From Limanda limanda (Eukaryota > Chordata > Actinopteri > Pleuronectiformes > Pleuronectidae), in assembly GCF_963576545.1 (NCBI RefSeq), contig NC_083656.1:9448346-9512345 (forward strand): 64,000 nucleotides of DNA, read 5' to 3'. The notes beneath the pieces were generated by a model. That model was not told the DNA's origin. It ran no database searches and saw only the letters and a program-made list of their open reading frames with translations. Every line of letters starts with the position of its first letter. Position 1 is the first letter of the stretch. Made by a program: the position numbers and the translations under genes. This document shows, piece after piece, positions 35,951-50,527 of this stretch.

Positions 35951-38900
35951 CCTAGATAATGTAATTATGGTATTGATTCCTGTGGAAATCCATCAGTAGT
36001 TTTTGCCACAATAGTCAAGTAATGATGTAATGTAAATGAAATGTAATGGGATCTGTCATCATGTCATCAACAACTAGAGTGAGCATTTGCATGCCCTGTA
36101 GCTGCTCAGTATGCAGCATAACACTACTGACAGCATGTGGCACAAAGTGGGTTATGTAATACAGACTGATAAACTGGAGAACACAATGTAAACAGGAGAT
36201 TATCCCTGATTCATTGCATATAGGTGGGTAAAGTAATACAATATCATTGCCTCCCTACATAGCCAGCAAAGTAGGAATTGCCTGCAGACTCTGTTATATG
36301 TGACAAAAGTAAAAGAACAGAGTAGCAGTGGTTGGAGGTGCACGGCATAAACAACAATCTGCTGCCATCCTTCCATCACCACAACAGTCAGAGAAAAGCG
36401 ACAGAGCAAGCAAGTCTAGGTGCTCCTGCTTCCTCGAGGGAGAGGGGGAATAGAAAACATGAGCAGAAAATGACGGGTTGGACCGAACACCCTGCCACGA
36501 CGATGCTTGGGAGACCTTGAGAATAAAACAGCGCATCCTTTCCACACAGTCTTTGTGTGCAGCAGCCCAGGAGTGCTCACAAGCTATTATCTCAAACTGA
36601 TTTAAACCGTTCACTGTCATGCTGAAGATACTGTTTGTCATACAGCAATGAGTTGCCTTCACAGAGCATTATGAAGCCATTTCCCCCGAAGGAGACCACT
36701 TGTGGATGCTCCAAAGCAAATAAGCAAACGGATGAAGAACAGAGCAAACTGCTAATGACTCAGTACAAGAAGGACTGTGCTGCTTACAGACTCAGGCAGT
36801 TTCTCATGGTGGCCTTGTCTACACACACTGATGAGGGTATAATGCCAATACATAGCTGAAGTGCTGTAAACATATCATTTCTGCATGTTGACTTCTGAGA
36901 AATCATCTGCTCGTCCTCACTACGCCTTGACCTCTTAAACATGAGCCAGGAAGTGGACTGTGGTCGAAGTCCAGCAACAACACAGGAAGTTCTGTCGGGA
37001 CAAGAGCGTGACAGGAGCAGAGAGAGGGAGGAACAAAGCGGGTGTCGCTGCTGTGTCAGCTGGAGCAAAAAATGTTTTTCCACTCACAATAATTAAAGTT
37101 CAGCATGAGGCCACTGCGAGGGCGATCCAGCACTGAGACTCGGCCTGGCATGTGAAGCACAAGCAGCCTTGTGATTGGCTGAAGAGGGCTGGAGATATTT
37201 GAATTTGGTGGAACTCTATTTTTATTAGAAGTAGAACATATTTCAATTATTCATTTATGCTTTTCATTCATGCTTTTCGAAAAAATCGTCACGATTTCAG
37301 CCCTGACTTATGAGCCTGCGCACGTGGTTACTGTGGTAACAGCAAGTCTGGATTGATACTACAGCAAACACTTCACAAGCAGCTACTGTGTCAGAAACAC
37401 ATGAGCAGCACAGCCCAACAAACCCGCGCTGCTTTAATGAAGAAAGTCAAAAATAATTGCGACAGTGCTCTGATGTCACGCAGCACAAGCCTCACCTAGT
37501 TCTCCTCACATCAGCGGAGCGATATGAAAAGAGCGTGAGTCAGAGGAGTGCGAGTCACCTGCAGCTCCGGTTCTATCAGCTCGCTGGTGCTGGTCCTTCC
37601 TGTTCTATTTACTCCTTTTGAAAAAATGAACAATTATTCCATGTTTTACCAGTTGAATGCGTTTGTGAGCAGGTAACATTTGTGGGTTTGTGTAGTGCTC
37701 GATAAGCACAGGCCTCCACCAAGGGTAATGTCTAGGTCTCCACATTAAACAAAGTGTTAAAGGAACATTTTGTGGGTAATGCCAGAAATCGCTTCTAAAG
37801 TTATTGCGTAATCGTGCTGACTGATGGAGATAAGTAGTTGACACGTCTCCGGCACATTCAAAAGTTATATATCAGTCTGCAGAAAATATTGACTTGAGGT
37901 TCTCTTGTGATGAAGCCATTTGAAAAACACTCTGACTCGTAGAAAATAAATCCAAACGGGAGATATTCCAAACGAGCAGCTGCACCTTTGTGTCCGTCTG
38001 AGAACACAGGAAACGGTTTTAACACTGCTGTGTTAAAACCTGATTGTCACCCAGGACATTATGAGCATTAACTATCCATTCAAACTCAAGTCAATTAGAA
38101 GGAGCATCATTTGTGAGAGCAAATGAAGCAAGAACAAGCGCAAGTTGCTGAGGCATGAAGTTAATCCTCGCAGTAGCTTGGGAGTACAAGAGAAACATCT
38201 GGAAATAGGATTTCAACGAGCTTCATTTCCACAATGTGCCACAAAGCCCACTGATGATAGAGCAAGCAGGAGCCATATGACTTGTCAAGTATGTCACTTC
38301 CTCCTCTAATGCCCCAAGGGGATGCGGCCCAATCCAATCCTGAAAATCACAACCATGTAACACAAGCAAGAAGGAGAGGATGAGTATTCGCCGCAGTTCA
38401 CAGTGGATCCGGGGATGGTATTACCCAGGGAGAAGACATCCATCACATTCCCGCAGATCACACACACTGTTGACCAAAGGATCCGACTGTAATCTCCAGG
38501 AAATCAGGCAGCAGCCCCCCCCCCTTCCTCCCCAGGGAGATCAGCGAGACCAGGACCTGAACGTGACCCGACCGGAGGAGCCAGCGGGTCAAATTATCCA
38601 CACAACGTGAGACACTCTCACTGCAGAGGAGGGTGGCCTCTGCCCTGGATTCATAACTGCTGCTAAGCTGGGTTCTCCGGCTGGAGTCCCACTTCAGCAC
38701 TTTCTTCTGTCTTATCTTTTATTCATCATTTTAATTTCACTGGCAGCCTCCCGCAGCCAGGGCTGTCTGAGGTCAGAGTTTCACACTGCGGCCATTTGTT
38801 TGCATTCTGCGACCGTTCCTTAAGACGGTGCTTCCTTCGAGTCTGTCCTCATGTGTCATGTGAAACGGGAAACACAGAAGCTACTAGTGAAAAGTGGGTC

Positions 38901-41900
38901 TGGAGCTGTGGAAGTGTATAACTCTTATGAAGGTGTCATTAAAAAGACTAGAAACACAGTAGTCTCCATTTAAATTATTGAACGTGGAGGTGGTGAGAAT
39001 AACTCATATAATGAGGAAGAACTGGGGACTGAAAGTTAATATTCAGAGATTCAAGGAAAGGTTGAAGGTCGTCTATCTTCTATTATACGTGAAAATATTA
39101 ATTAACTCTAGGATTTTTTGAATGAAAGTGTGTGAATGAAACAGGGCTTCAGATTTGAGGTGCATATATAAAACAGTGCTGTGATGGCACTTCATTTCCC
39201 AAAGAATAATTTATCAGGATGAATTCTAATTTGATTTGTCTCCAACGTGTTATCTAACTTTATACCCTGATGAATTCAAATTATTCTGGAGACATCTCTG
39301 AGTGTATATTTCATTGTTTTTCCTACTGTTAGAGACGCGATCTGTCTAACAGTGATCCTACAGTCCCTTCAATTCAATTTCTTAATTTTATCCTGTCTTG
39401 CATTTTGTATCAGTGGCCAGATCCTGCCGTCTCTTGATATTGATTCATATTCTTTGCTTGTGAAATATGAATCCGTCTTGCTGACAGAATTTGCGATGTA
39501 GTTTGGAAATAAAAGACGGCGGAGACAGAATATCAAAATGCTGACTGACAAGAGGAAACTTATTGTAAGCTGCTGGGAAGAAAGAGAAACTGCAACGTGG
39601 ACAAGAAGTCGTGAACTTTTGCTTCGGAATTCAGGGACACTCGCTGCTGTGTGGGAGGATTGGATGTTTTGGGGATCTGTGAAAGACGTGCCAATCAGTT
39701 TCTCATCGCCTTGAGGTGCATCTCTCTTGTTTTTAAATTGCCAATAATGTGGGTGGCAGTCGCAGCCTGTAACATTTACGTTGAGCACCATTAGCTACTC
39801 AGCAACTTGTCTGTTTCTCTGGAAAGTGGATACAAAATCCAATGCTTCCCCACACAACACAGAAACTACCAGAAAAATGATCAGAGTAAGAGACACACTG
39901 AAAACAAGTGCTGAGGCGGGACGTTACCCCTTTACCTAATCTGACCTCGTCGACCACCTTTTTCCTGTGCTCAGCACCAACACCTGCTCCTGCTCACCTC
40001 CTCGCCCTCTTTACGAGACCTGACAGCCCGTCTCTCCGCCTGTGGACCAAAGTTCAATCCACTGTTAATCTTCTTTTTTGGACAAGAAGCAGGCGGACCT
40101 GGGGGAAAAGCAGTTGGTAATTAATCCAATGGGAATGTTGACTGTTTCCAGTGGAATGCGTCTGAGCCCACGCAGCCGCTGAAATGGCTCCCATCCAAAT
40201 TGGCACACACATACTTTTTTTGGGGGGTGAAAACCACAACACTTGTATGAAAAGAATAAGAAATATGTTGTGGCTGGAACATTGACTGCTAAATTAGAAT
40301 TTATAACAGCATCACAGTCGTTTGGTATTTCTGCATCGGCATGTTGTTGACATTTGAAGGACACATTTGAAAACAATCACTGAACTTGGAGTTGGTAAAC
40401 CACCGCTAAAATCAGACTTTATGGCACATCTGTGCAACACTTGAATACAGTGCATATTTTGGTAAACACTCAATGGGACTATAATGAGAGCCGCTAAAGT
40501 AGAGAAATTCAAAACAGAGTGCTCAGAGTGGATGTTTCCCGACAGAAGGCGTCAAGAGCGAATATAAAAGTTTGAGTGGCCTAAAACATGCAGCAACCTT
40601 ATATGAGTGATACTAAAAAATTAACTGCAAGGCGTTAGTTTGGCACCGTGTGGGTGATAAACTACTGTTGAGATAAACTAAACTCCTGGACCCATCTGGT
40701 AGTGGTAGTATCTGTTGTCCAGACTGAAATGTCTCAAGAATATCTGGATATAATTGCTGAGAAAGTGTGGACGTGACACTGAGCTGTCCTGCTGATTCTG
40801 GTGCCATTTCACTCCCTACGTTCTTATTAATGGGCTCTCTCAGTTTCATTAGGCTCCACTTGGAAGCATCTGAGTGACACTTACTTGTGGAATTCAGAAG
40901 ACTTTTCTAGTTTTCGGCTTAATATGGAAGTTTCTAATATCAAGCTAGTTTGACACCGGCCAAACCTTAGATCCCTTCGAGGTCCTGATCACCCGATTAT
41001 TTCCACTGTCTTCTGTATAAAATGCAATTAAATTGGTTCTGCACTCCCAGAGTTAATCTAACTGAATTCACACACAGAAGAACACATAATGTATCGAATG
41101 AAGAAATGAGAGTCCTGATGCAGGTTTTCACCTCACAGCACTGATGTTCTACTTAATTGTGAGTGATCATTCAGTGGCTGCAGATTGGGGGATGATTTAA
41201 TTAAATCATAACTTAGTTGTTTTGCATCTATCACACTTAGGCCCTGTTAGCAAACACTTTTCGGCTTGTTAGCAGCCAACTGTGTGATCGTATAAAATCC
41301 AGCACTACCTATCAGTACTACTTAGGTTAACACAAGGTCTGTGTGACAGATTTGTGATGTGTAAAGGTTTTATAGACTTTAATTTATCGCTGCAGAATGA
41401 AAGGGACCCTTGGGATGTGGGATGTCGCTTATAAGTCACTGTTCACAGTCCACACATGTTTTTATTTGTCCTCCTGGTTGCCCAGCCAGACAGATGGAGA
41501 TGGTGATGGTACCCAGGACTCAGATAGGCTGAAGTCCCTGAGGACTGGACCACCAAGGAAACTGGTAGACAGGTACAAGGTACATAGACACTGAAAAAAG
41601 GAGTGTGTTTTTGAACATTTACAAAGCAGGACACTGTAATTTACAGAACCGAGCACGAGACAAAACTACCCGAGCCCAACCCAGAGCTGACAGGCATTCG
41701 GTTTTCTGTGTCTGAAGCCGAGCCTGATGTTCTCCCGGGCCCACTCAGCATGAAAAAACAATTAGATAGCCCAGCCTATGGGTCCTGATGGGTCCTGATG
41801 GGCTAGGGTTGGGTATCCACACTTAAATCTAGATGATTATGAAAGCAGTCCTTTTTTCTCAGTGTACTCTCACCACTGATATCATTTATTCACTGAATTT

Positions 41901-44900
41901 TTGTCACAAAGTCTCTTCTACATGTGTGCAAACCTCTACTCCAAAATGTTGAATTATTTGTCAACCACACTTCACAAGTTCAAAATCTCATTGGCCTCAA
42001 TTTGAGCACATTAACCTGAGTCGCTAACATCAAACAAGCTCCTATCCCCAATCCTGCGGTTGAGATGATTCCCAGAGTAACTTGGCACCGTCTGAGAAGT
42101 GTTCTTCACACTAGAGACACAACTTGGATACCCAGCGAGGCACCATCTCCACTCACTGAACCGTAAAGAAGACGTCAGCCAAATTATTAAAGACTGCACT
42201 TTTCCATCTGTGACTTTGGTATGAATTTAATTCCCCACTTTCGGTGAGGTCCTCCTGCAGACGTGAAGTAATCCCGTGCAGTGGCGTTTCACACCTAGTT
42301 AACAGTGAGAGCTTTATCTCTATCTGCGCTGAGCCTCCTGCCAGATAGGGATATGTGCACGGATTAAGTGTTGGCCTATGACTGCCGAGAAAACGTGTAA
42401 ATTGACAAAACGTGGGCTATTACCGAGTCGGCTGGCTTACTGCACAACCGCTCGACAGCGGGCATGATGCATATATATGGTTTTAGGGAGGCAACTCGAG
42501 GGCATCCCAGAGGATCCATCAAATGAACTTGGCCTGTGGATTTTTTATATATTTTTTATAAGATGCTTTCTGGATTTTCTTTATGAGGTGCTGTGCTTCA
42601 TCTTCCCCCTGGCTCCACCGTAATCAAGGCTTGGACACATTCTCCAGGCTTAACACACACAGACAGGAAGGTTAATTTTCCCAAATTAAATCTGAGAATA
42701 AAGAGGTCTCCTTTGAAAACGGGGGATTAATAGTGTGGTATCTTCATTTTTAAGGTTGCCATGTTCCATCTCTTTCACAGAGGGATTACTTGCACTGTAA
42801 TTTACGTGTCAGATTTAGCATAAATTACAATAATACTCCTGTCTTGTTTAGTATGCTCTGGAAGTAGATAGTAGCAAAAAAAAAGAAGTCTTATCCCAAT
42901 TCTACCTGCCTGGCCACATCCTAATACATGGAGGGAGGGGTAACGGTCTTTTAATGACAACAGCACATCCATCTTGCAGTGTGAAAAATTCCCCTAGTTC
43001 GACAAAAAGGTTCATACTGGCAGCGGCTGCCTCCACAGATATGAAGCTCCAACTCCAAAGTAACTTTTGCAGGGATAAACCCACAAAATGATAGCTGCAG
43101 CGACGAAAATAACGTTTGCAGAAGATTCCTCATGGCCCGGGCCTCTGCTGCAAAAAAACCCTGAAAAATGTAAACATCCCCTGTAGGTGCGTCTGACATT
43201 TCAAGGCTGTCTGGTAAACGGAGCTCGATGTCGACCTATGAACTCCGAGAAACGTGCGGATGGGTGGCGAGTGAGTGCAAGTTTTTTTGTTTACCGCCAC
43301 CTCTCGTTTATAGGGTTAAATGAGCTCCGGGGGCCGCTGCTGCTTGAACTCTTAATCACAAGCTTAACCATGCATTTGGTTCCATTACTGGGAAGGCAGT
43401 GTTAAGAGGAATTGAACTTCAATCAGTCTCAATGTTTTGTCGGCCATTCAGAAAACCACAGACTTGGAGGCTGTATTGAGAGTTGCTCGTTTAAAAGGAA
43501 TAATTGGAAAACAAACACCTCTCTCCACAATGCTGTGCCTTTGTGGAGAGACCCCACAGGTCCACGCCGAGGCCCATTACAGTGACATCTGGGAGACGGA
43601 TGCTGGAGTCATGCACAACCACTAATAATGGCTCTTTCAGCTAACATAAACTAAAATAATAAGCCTTAACTAAGGGATTCCATGGCAGCCGATGAAAGCA
43701 TCCATCACCCAGTGGTAGAGTAAATATAGATTGTAAAAGTCATGCGTGCAAAAATAGATTCATGAATGTTTTCCAGGAATACACAATAACCAAAATACGT
43801 GTGCCTGTTATTAATGTAGTATCGAGTCAATGAATAGGGCCTCAGTATATTGATTTTTTGTAAGTGTAGGTTTTTTTTCAACCTAAAGACTCATTTCTTT
43901 TCACCAAAAAATGTTCGGTCTTCCTTTCTTGAAGATTTTGAGCTCTTCCAAAACTATCATGTGTGTGTTTTCTGACGACCTGCCATTAAACGGTTAAAGA
44001 ACTGGTTAAAGAATGATTAAAGGTCCTGGTTGGAGGCAACCAACATTGGTTGTTGGTTGGGCGTACCATGTGGATTGTGGCGATTCTGGAAAAAAACACA
44101 TGATTCTGCAAGTTTTGTGTTTTCAAAGCAGAATTATTGAAGATATTTATGGACATAGTAGACAAAAACCCTCAGAGAGTCAGTTCCACTTAATCTAAGA
44201 ATATACATATTTCTGGGTGTTATTTGTCAACTCCGTCACGGTCCTCTGAGCAACCACAACTCAAGGCTCGAAATTCTATGGTTTAAATCAATCAGCGCCT
44301 TTAGAGAGAATAAAACAATAACGTAATAAAATCCAGTGAAAGTATACAATTTAAAGCCTAATTATTTATTAGTTTTCAGCAGTATATTATTAATAATAAA
44401 GAGTTGATATCAGTAATGCGGTTATGTAAATAGAGATATTTACATAATTGTAAACATGCAATTTACCCTGCCTAAGTAATAATATTCCCACACCACAAAG
44501 TGCCATAAATCAAACCAGTAGCTGCATTAAGGTTCTGTTCTCGTTCACCAGCCTCACGTCTATTTGGCACAACTGGGTACAGATGGGGAGGGAAAGAAAA
44601 GCCAGTTTGGTTTCCCGCGTGTCATTAATAAAGGCAGTGACCCTCGACTTGGCAGCGGCACGCAGCATCTCAGGGACGCCAGATTTACCTTCCTCCTCTG
44701 CACCTGAAAGTCCCAGCATGACGTCCACATCGTTCACCGGGAGAAAAACTGTCCGAGCGAAACGTAAATCATAGTGAAACGCACAAGAACGCTTGTGTTC
44801 TTTTAAGGCATGTCCTGTTTTCATAGGAGAGCTATTATGTCTTGGCTGTTGTCTGATATGGTCACAATCATTCCTTTGAAAAAACAACATGTTAGTTTTC

Positions 44901-46034
44901 CCATGTGATAGAATTCCACTCAACAATGCTCATAACAACTCCTGCCACTTTTTAAATTCAGAATTGTCATTTTCATGATAAGAAAACATCACTATGGGAA
45001 GTTGGACATTTAATGTTATTCATCTCCCACCATATCTCCAGAAAACATGAATGGTTTGGTTTTGCCTGCAACAGGGGAATATAAATGTCTGGAGTATTTC
45101 ATGCTGTTAAAACATCTATTCCCTTTGTTTACTAGACCCAATAACACCGGAGAAGAAAAACTGTGCAAGTCCTTTCCAAGATAAAGCAGATTAATGTCCG
45201 TGGGGCATGTTAGCTTGATCGCGAAGAAGCTCATCAATCACGATGACAAACAGCCTCAGACCGCCGCCTCAGACAGACGGCGTCTTCTAGAGTGGTTGCT
45301 CCACCGCAGCCACATAAATCCTGCCCGGTGATCCACTACTCTTATCAGGAATACATAACATAACTTCATTGGAGGATTAATCCATCACCAGGCCCCTGGC
45401 TTGCACCATTATTTTCAAAAGTCCAACTCCCACATTCGAGTGTAATGCCGGAAAAACAGCCAGATACTGTCTTCTGTATAGATCATTCAGTCTAACAGCG
45501 GAGTCTGCTGTCATTTGGATGTAACGCAAAAAACCACAGCAGTCTGTCGATGAAACATTAATGCAACGGAGGGGGGTTACTGATGACAGGCGTGAAGCAT
45601 AATATTGCATCTTCAAGAGCTGATATCTTTCTATGGGCTGCTGAAGCGAGACTTAACTTTTTAAATAGACACGCGGAACAAAAACATCATCTGACAGGCG
45701 GATTTGTTTATGTTGATGCACACGCACCATTATCTGCATACTGATGAGAGGCGTATGTGTAACTACTGTAGTTTGTTCCGAATGAGCAGTCTTCACTTTA
45801 AACCACGCTTTGCTTGTTTCTGTCATTTGCACTGATGTAAATTAGAGAGAGAAAAAGAGGTGGGTTGTTTTCACTTCCAGCTGTTTGCTTCCTTTAGTTT
45901 GTCAAATACTTAAAGTTAAGGGACTGTAATCAGAGCAGAGCTTGCATCTGACAGTTGAGGCACCAGATCCTCACATTTTAAAGCTGTAGGGACTAATTGT
46001 CTCGGCAATAACCAATAATCTGTAAGAACTGAGG

Positions 46035-46400
46035 AACTACTTCCTCCCACCGTCCAGAAATAAAGACAACATATCCAGGATATGAACGCCTGCATCAGAA
46101 GCAGTAGGGGGATGGAGCCGCAGGTCAGTCTCGGCTTCAATCATGGCGTTTAACCCCCGTTTTTTTCCCGTCAAATAACTAATTAAAACCAAGGTTAGCA
46201 GGAACATTTGCACTAGAAAAAACATCGTTGTCATAAGAACTATCTAAAAGGATAGAATCCATCTTGGCGATAAAATTCTTTGACGTGTATCTTGACTTTT
46301 TAGTGTGGTCCATGTCTCATCCGCTAACATGGAGGAGGCAAGGTTAATGACCTATGCTACAGTCAGCCACCAGGGGGCAATTAAGACTCTTTGATTGATG
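46035..46400 (-). mobile_element. MITE-like element, inverted copy
   Basis: Read on the minus strand, 46394-46285 matches the 5' half of the 12885 element (CCCCCTGGTGGCTGACTGTAG, CATAGGTCAT, CTCCATGTTAGC). The left part on the plus strand (ACTTCCTCCCACCGTCCAGAAA, from about 46035) matches the reverse complement of its 3' end. Together they form one element in reverse orientation. The terminal repeats themselves are eroded. Confidence 0.5.
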
Positions 46401-46736
46401 CACTGACATGTGGTGGGTTAGAGAGATGAAAGGCCAGTTCTGGGTGTAGAAGCAAAATCTTGAGACGTGCTTTTTTTCACAGTTTGACCTTGTTAAGTGT
46501 TAATGTGGCCTGCGTCCATCTTGGTCCAGTGTCCATATGGACAGGCTGAGTGCCCTGTGGCCCAGAGGACCCCCCGTCGAGCTGCACACTGTGGCCCCTG
46601 ATGCACACTTGACACTGGGCTTCCTGTCGCAGGGACTAAAATAAAAGACCCTTAAAAGAGAGGTCAAACGCTTCATTTGAGAAACACAGGCTGCTGCTTC
46701 AGGCTCTCAGGCTGAAAAACGGAGCTGTATCCCTAA

Positions 46737-46751
46737 GGGGGGGGGGGGGGG
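46737..46751. repeat. G15 homopolymer
   Basis: An uninterrupted G run in the region upstream of chst15. No associated gene is seen. Confidence 0.9.
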
Positions 46752-49420
46752 AGAAGTGTCGGAGTTATCAGAGCGGGGCTACAATCTGTGAGTCACTGGG
46801 AAATCGAAGGAAGGGAGTGGATCTCAAGGACTGGTCAGAGGTTTGTTTTGGGGGAGTGAGACAGTCAGTTGCTCTGTCTGGTGCAAAATGTCCCAGACGA
46901 GTCTGTCTGGGAAGCTGGGACAGAGTCAGGTCGAGTCAGCTCAATGTTCATCGCAGCTTCTGATTTCTAGTAAATTCTGATAAATAATAATGCAAATGGG
47001 TCTAGATGCAAATCAGCACATTTCCCTAAGATTTATGGAAGGTAATAAACACGGAATTCCACTTATTTTGGAAATTAAAACAGGGTGAATAAACAAGAGC
47101 AAACACCAGCCTTTTGAAACCATGTGACATTAAATACAGGATGACGGGAAACAAATCCTTTAAATTCTTTATTTGGACACAGAGTGTCTTCGCTACTAGG
47201 AGCTGCTGTGTCTGTTTTGCAGATCTTGTAACAACATGGGAACAAGATGGTCAAATAATACCAGCAAATCCCCAGACGCCTCTCTCTCCAAAATAAAGCT
47301 TGTTCCATTTGAAACCCGCACTAATCCAGTGTGTGGTTCAACGTTTGGCCAAAGCACTTGGACATGTTTAATCTCCGTCAGTGTCTAATGACCTTAAATC
47401 TATGAATTTGAAAAGGGCAACAAGCCCGTGTGTGCTCGCTGCCAAACTCTCCCCAGTTCCCCTGATGAAGTCTTGGACATAAAAGGGCATTTTTAAAAAT
47501 GAGCACCCTTCCCCTGAGAAATTATTTCCAACAAAGATTTCAATAACAAAGAAGTCCCCACTTTGTCTGCATCGCAATAATTAAGTCTGCAGCTGGTCGG
47601 TTACTGAAAGAGACCGTATCACCGGAATCGCTAATGGACGAAAAAAACTTTTTCCAAAAAGCTAATTCCTGCAGAGATCTCACTGACATGTAATCGGGTT
47701 GAAAAACTTTGACATCTTTCTGTATCATAACTGTGTCTTTTTTCACATGCTCTCTTTTGAATGTTGCACAAAAGCTATATGTTTCGCATGCAGATCTGAC
47801 AGCGTGTGGTGGGGGGGGTGATTCATTGTTTATTTACTTTAAGTTCCCTCTACATGAATTCTTAATCAACGCCCCATAAACAGCCGCGTTAACTTTCCGT
47901 CTAAATCAAGAACAATCAGCCAGAAACATTACAGCTCAACTTATCTCAGACAGAGTAATTCATCAAAGGAGCTCCAGTCACCCAGTAGAAAACGTGGAAA
48001 GGGGGGGGGGCAAAGAGATGAAACGAGCCAAAACGCAACGGCGTGCCTTTCTGCCAGAGAGGGGCCATGCACGCTACGCCCAGTCGTGGCATTTAAATCA
48101 TTCTAATCATCCATCCCACTCGCTGCATAATAATACGCTGCAGCGAGAAAGATTCCCCGCCACATTTACGACACCTACGTCTCAGCTTCCCACACAGACA
48201 CTGTGTCAACTCGCCAGCCAGCAGCTACTCTCGGCTCACACGCGGCACTTAATACGTGTAGAAACCACGTAAATATTGTATGTGCATCGTTGGGAAACGG
48301 GTGCCTTAGAACTTTAACGGCCCTTTAGCGCTGCGAGTACATTTTTTTTTTCCCCATCTCTATCGGTTTATAGGTGTATTCTGTGATATTGTAACCAAAC
48401 AAATCAATCGAAATGCCTTGTTTTGCCCAGTTAGCAGCACAGAACCACAAATTATTCCCACAAATCATAGAAAAGCAGCAAACCCTTACATTTCAGTAGC
48501 CTAATAACCATAGAACATGCATAACTGACATTCATGTTGTTTGACATGAATTTCCACTAATTCACTAACTCCTCCGGCACTTTTGCGCTTCACAAACTCC
48601 AACCGCTTCTGCATTTCCATCACGCCTTTTCTCTGATGAAGTTCACTTTCCCGTACGGCCGATGTGCTGGCAAGCAGCTTCCATGCACCTAATTGAAAGC
48701 TCAAGTACAGTAATAAAAAACCCTTGTATTACTCTGCACATTAACTTCCTCAACTCGAGCCGTGAAGAGGAGAAGAGGGGGGGGGAGAGAGGTTAAAGTA
48801 ATGTGATGCACCCTGAGGGCCTGTCCCCAACCATTAACCAGCCCTCCCATGCATTCATATATTCCTGCAGCACATACTGAGGATGTTTACGTCTTGGGAT
48901 GTGTTAGAAAGCTGAGCCGGGCGAGAAAGACCAGATGTGCAAAGTGCTGTACGTTTGGGAGCCGGTGAAGGACACTGCGTCCAAAAATAGAAAACATACC
49001 AGTAGTCAGTTGATACTTATATTTACCACGACAAATGTCTCCTTATTATTTCTCCTTAAGTTTAAAGATATATTTTTACTCCTGAGTGAAGATTGAGGTT
49101 TTAAACTCTTCTTTGTGGACAGAGACAAAACTTGTTAAACAGCAAAACATTCAACAAATCTGAGGTAGAACATTAAAACCAATAATGAGTTCTACCTTTG
49201 TTACATTGTTATTGATGAAAATTATATTGTGGTGATTATTTTTTATAGTGTGAAGTATGGGAAGTTTATCTTAGCACACTCGGCTTGGCTGTGGGAAATA
49301 CTGTGGACACCTACTGTTAACTGACTGTAGTTGAAGCGATAACAATGTTTCGAGGGTTATTTGTCTTCAACAGTGGGGAAGTAATTCTGGGACTTGACAC
49401 AGAACTTACATTTTAGTCAT

Positions 49421-49615
49421 GGCTGTGGCTCATGGGGTAGAGCGGGCTGTCCACAAACCAGATATCGGCGGTTCGATCCCAAGATACTGAATCTCCAAAT
49501 TGGGATTGTGACTGATAGACAAAGCACTTCTATGCAGTGTGAAAACTATTCTGTGTTGAGTGGTCATAAAGACCAGAAGACATTGTATAAATACAGCCCA
49601 TTAACTATTCATTAT
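49421..49615 (+). mobile_element. tRNA-derived SINE, internally deleted
   Basis: The head has RNA polymerase III control boxes: an A-box-like TGGCTCATGGGGTAG at 49426-49440 and a B box GGTTCGATCCC at 49470-49480. It then runs into AAGATACTGA and a tail with GAGTGGTCATAAAGACCAGAAG and GTATAAATACAGCCCATTAA. This head-and-tail combination is that of a SINE common in teleost genomes, as I recall it. The stretch normally found between the B box and AAGATACTGA appears to be missing, so this copy carries an internal deletion. Confidence 0.75.
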
Positions 49616-50296
49616 GATTCTGAATAGAAGCTTTACAGTTAACTTGTTGAAATCTTCTGAAACCATGTGTGCAGAGGGCTTTGATGGCCCCAGTCTAACA
49701 TTATGTCTAATTATTAACTTATGTAAATAAAACAAGAATAAATTGGAAAGAATGAGGTTCCCAGTCAGTGTCATGAACCTGGCAGCAGTGTGTGTTTGGT
49801 GTGTGTGTGGTGTCTCAGGTGTAGGACAAAGAGATGAGAGGACCGCTCCATCCCTCCTGAGGCTTCCCCTGCTCCTATTGGTCAGCGGGAAATCCTTTTG
49901 TTTTGGCTCTCACGGTTGAGGAGCCCCCGACAGCATCTCATGAATGGAAGCCAAATATTCCCTGCATGCACAGCCAACAAAGAAAATGCCAAAGATCTGG
50001 ACTTTAGAACAAGCGCCATCCCATTCCAGAGCTGCTCGGCGGGTGGCGAGGAGACTTTGTATTCTCCACCTCGTTTATTGATTATTAATCACAGTTTGAA
50101 TTATGTGCACGACTCGCTGGTGTGATTCCAACGAGGGGTCAGCTGAGTGAAGTTGGGTGAGAAAACATAGTGAGCCATTCATCCTCTATGTGCGGGCTGC
50201 GGGAGCCTCTCCGCTGAAAGGAGCCCGTTATATTGGCGACGTCTCCGCTTTTACACATAGGGCAAACACATGCACACGCAGAAACGCGCATGCACG

Positions 50297-50424
50297 CACA
50301 CACACACACACACACACAGGCGGTCAAATCACCCAAAAACTTTTCCATTTCTGCAGCTCGGGTCGTGCAGCCTGGAAAAAAAAGCGAGGGCATGAACTTC
50401 CAGACACACACACACACACACACA
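50297..50424. repeat. Two (CA)n microsatellites
   Basis: CA runs at 50297-50318 and about 50405-50424 flank a unique segment. They create the repeat-driven frames on both strands here. Confidence 0.9.
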
Positions 50425-50527
50425 TGAGCGCGCACAGGAGGATGGAAATAAAAATGAGATCGATACAGTCGCTGGAAATTAAAACGCAAGCTGCGATGTT
50501 AGAAATAGAAAAGAGAAAGAAACCTAC

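Larger units (their letters stand above)
31591..50527. other. Region upstream of chst15 coding exons (probable long 5'UTR intron)
   Basis: About 19 kb with no recognisable coding exon on either strand. It contains a SINE remnant (35826-35950), a MITE-like copy (46035-46400), a SINE (49421-49615) and several G- or C-rich runs. It is called an intron only because the chst15 leader must be spliced from further right; the true first exon is unproven. Confidence 0.4.

Noticed and set aside
41760..41815. GGGTCCTGAT repeats
   Set aside because: Only two short copies; too short to call a tandem array.
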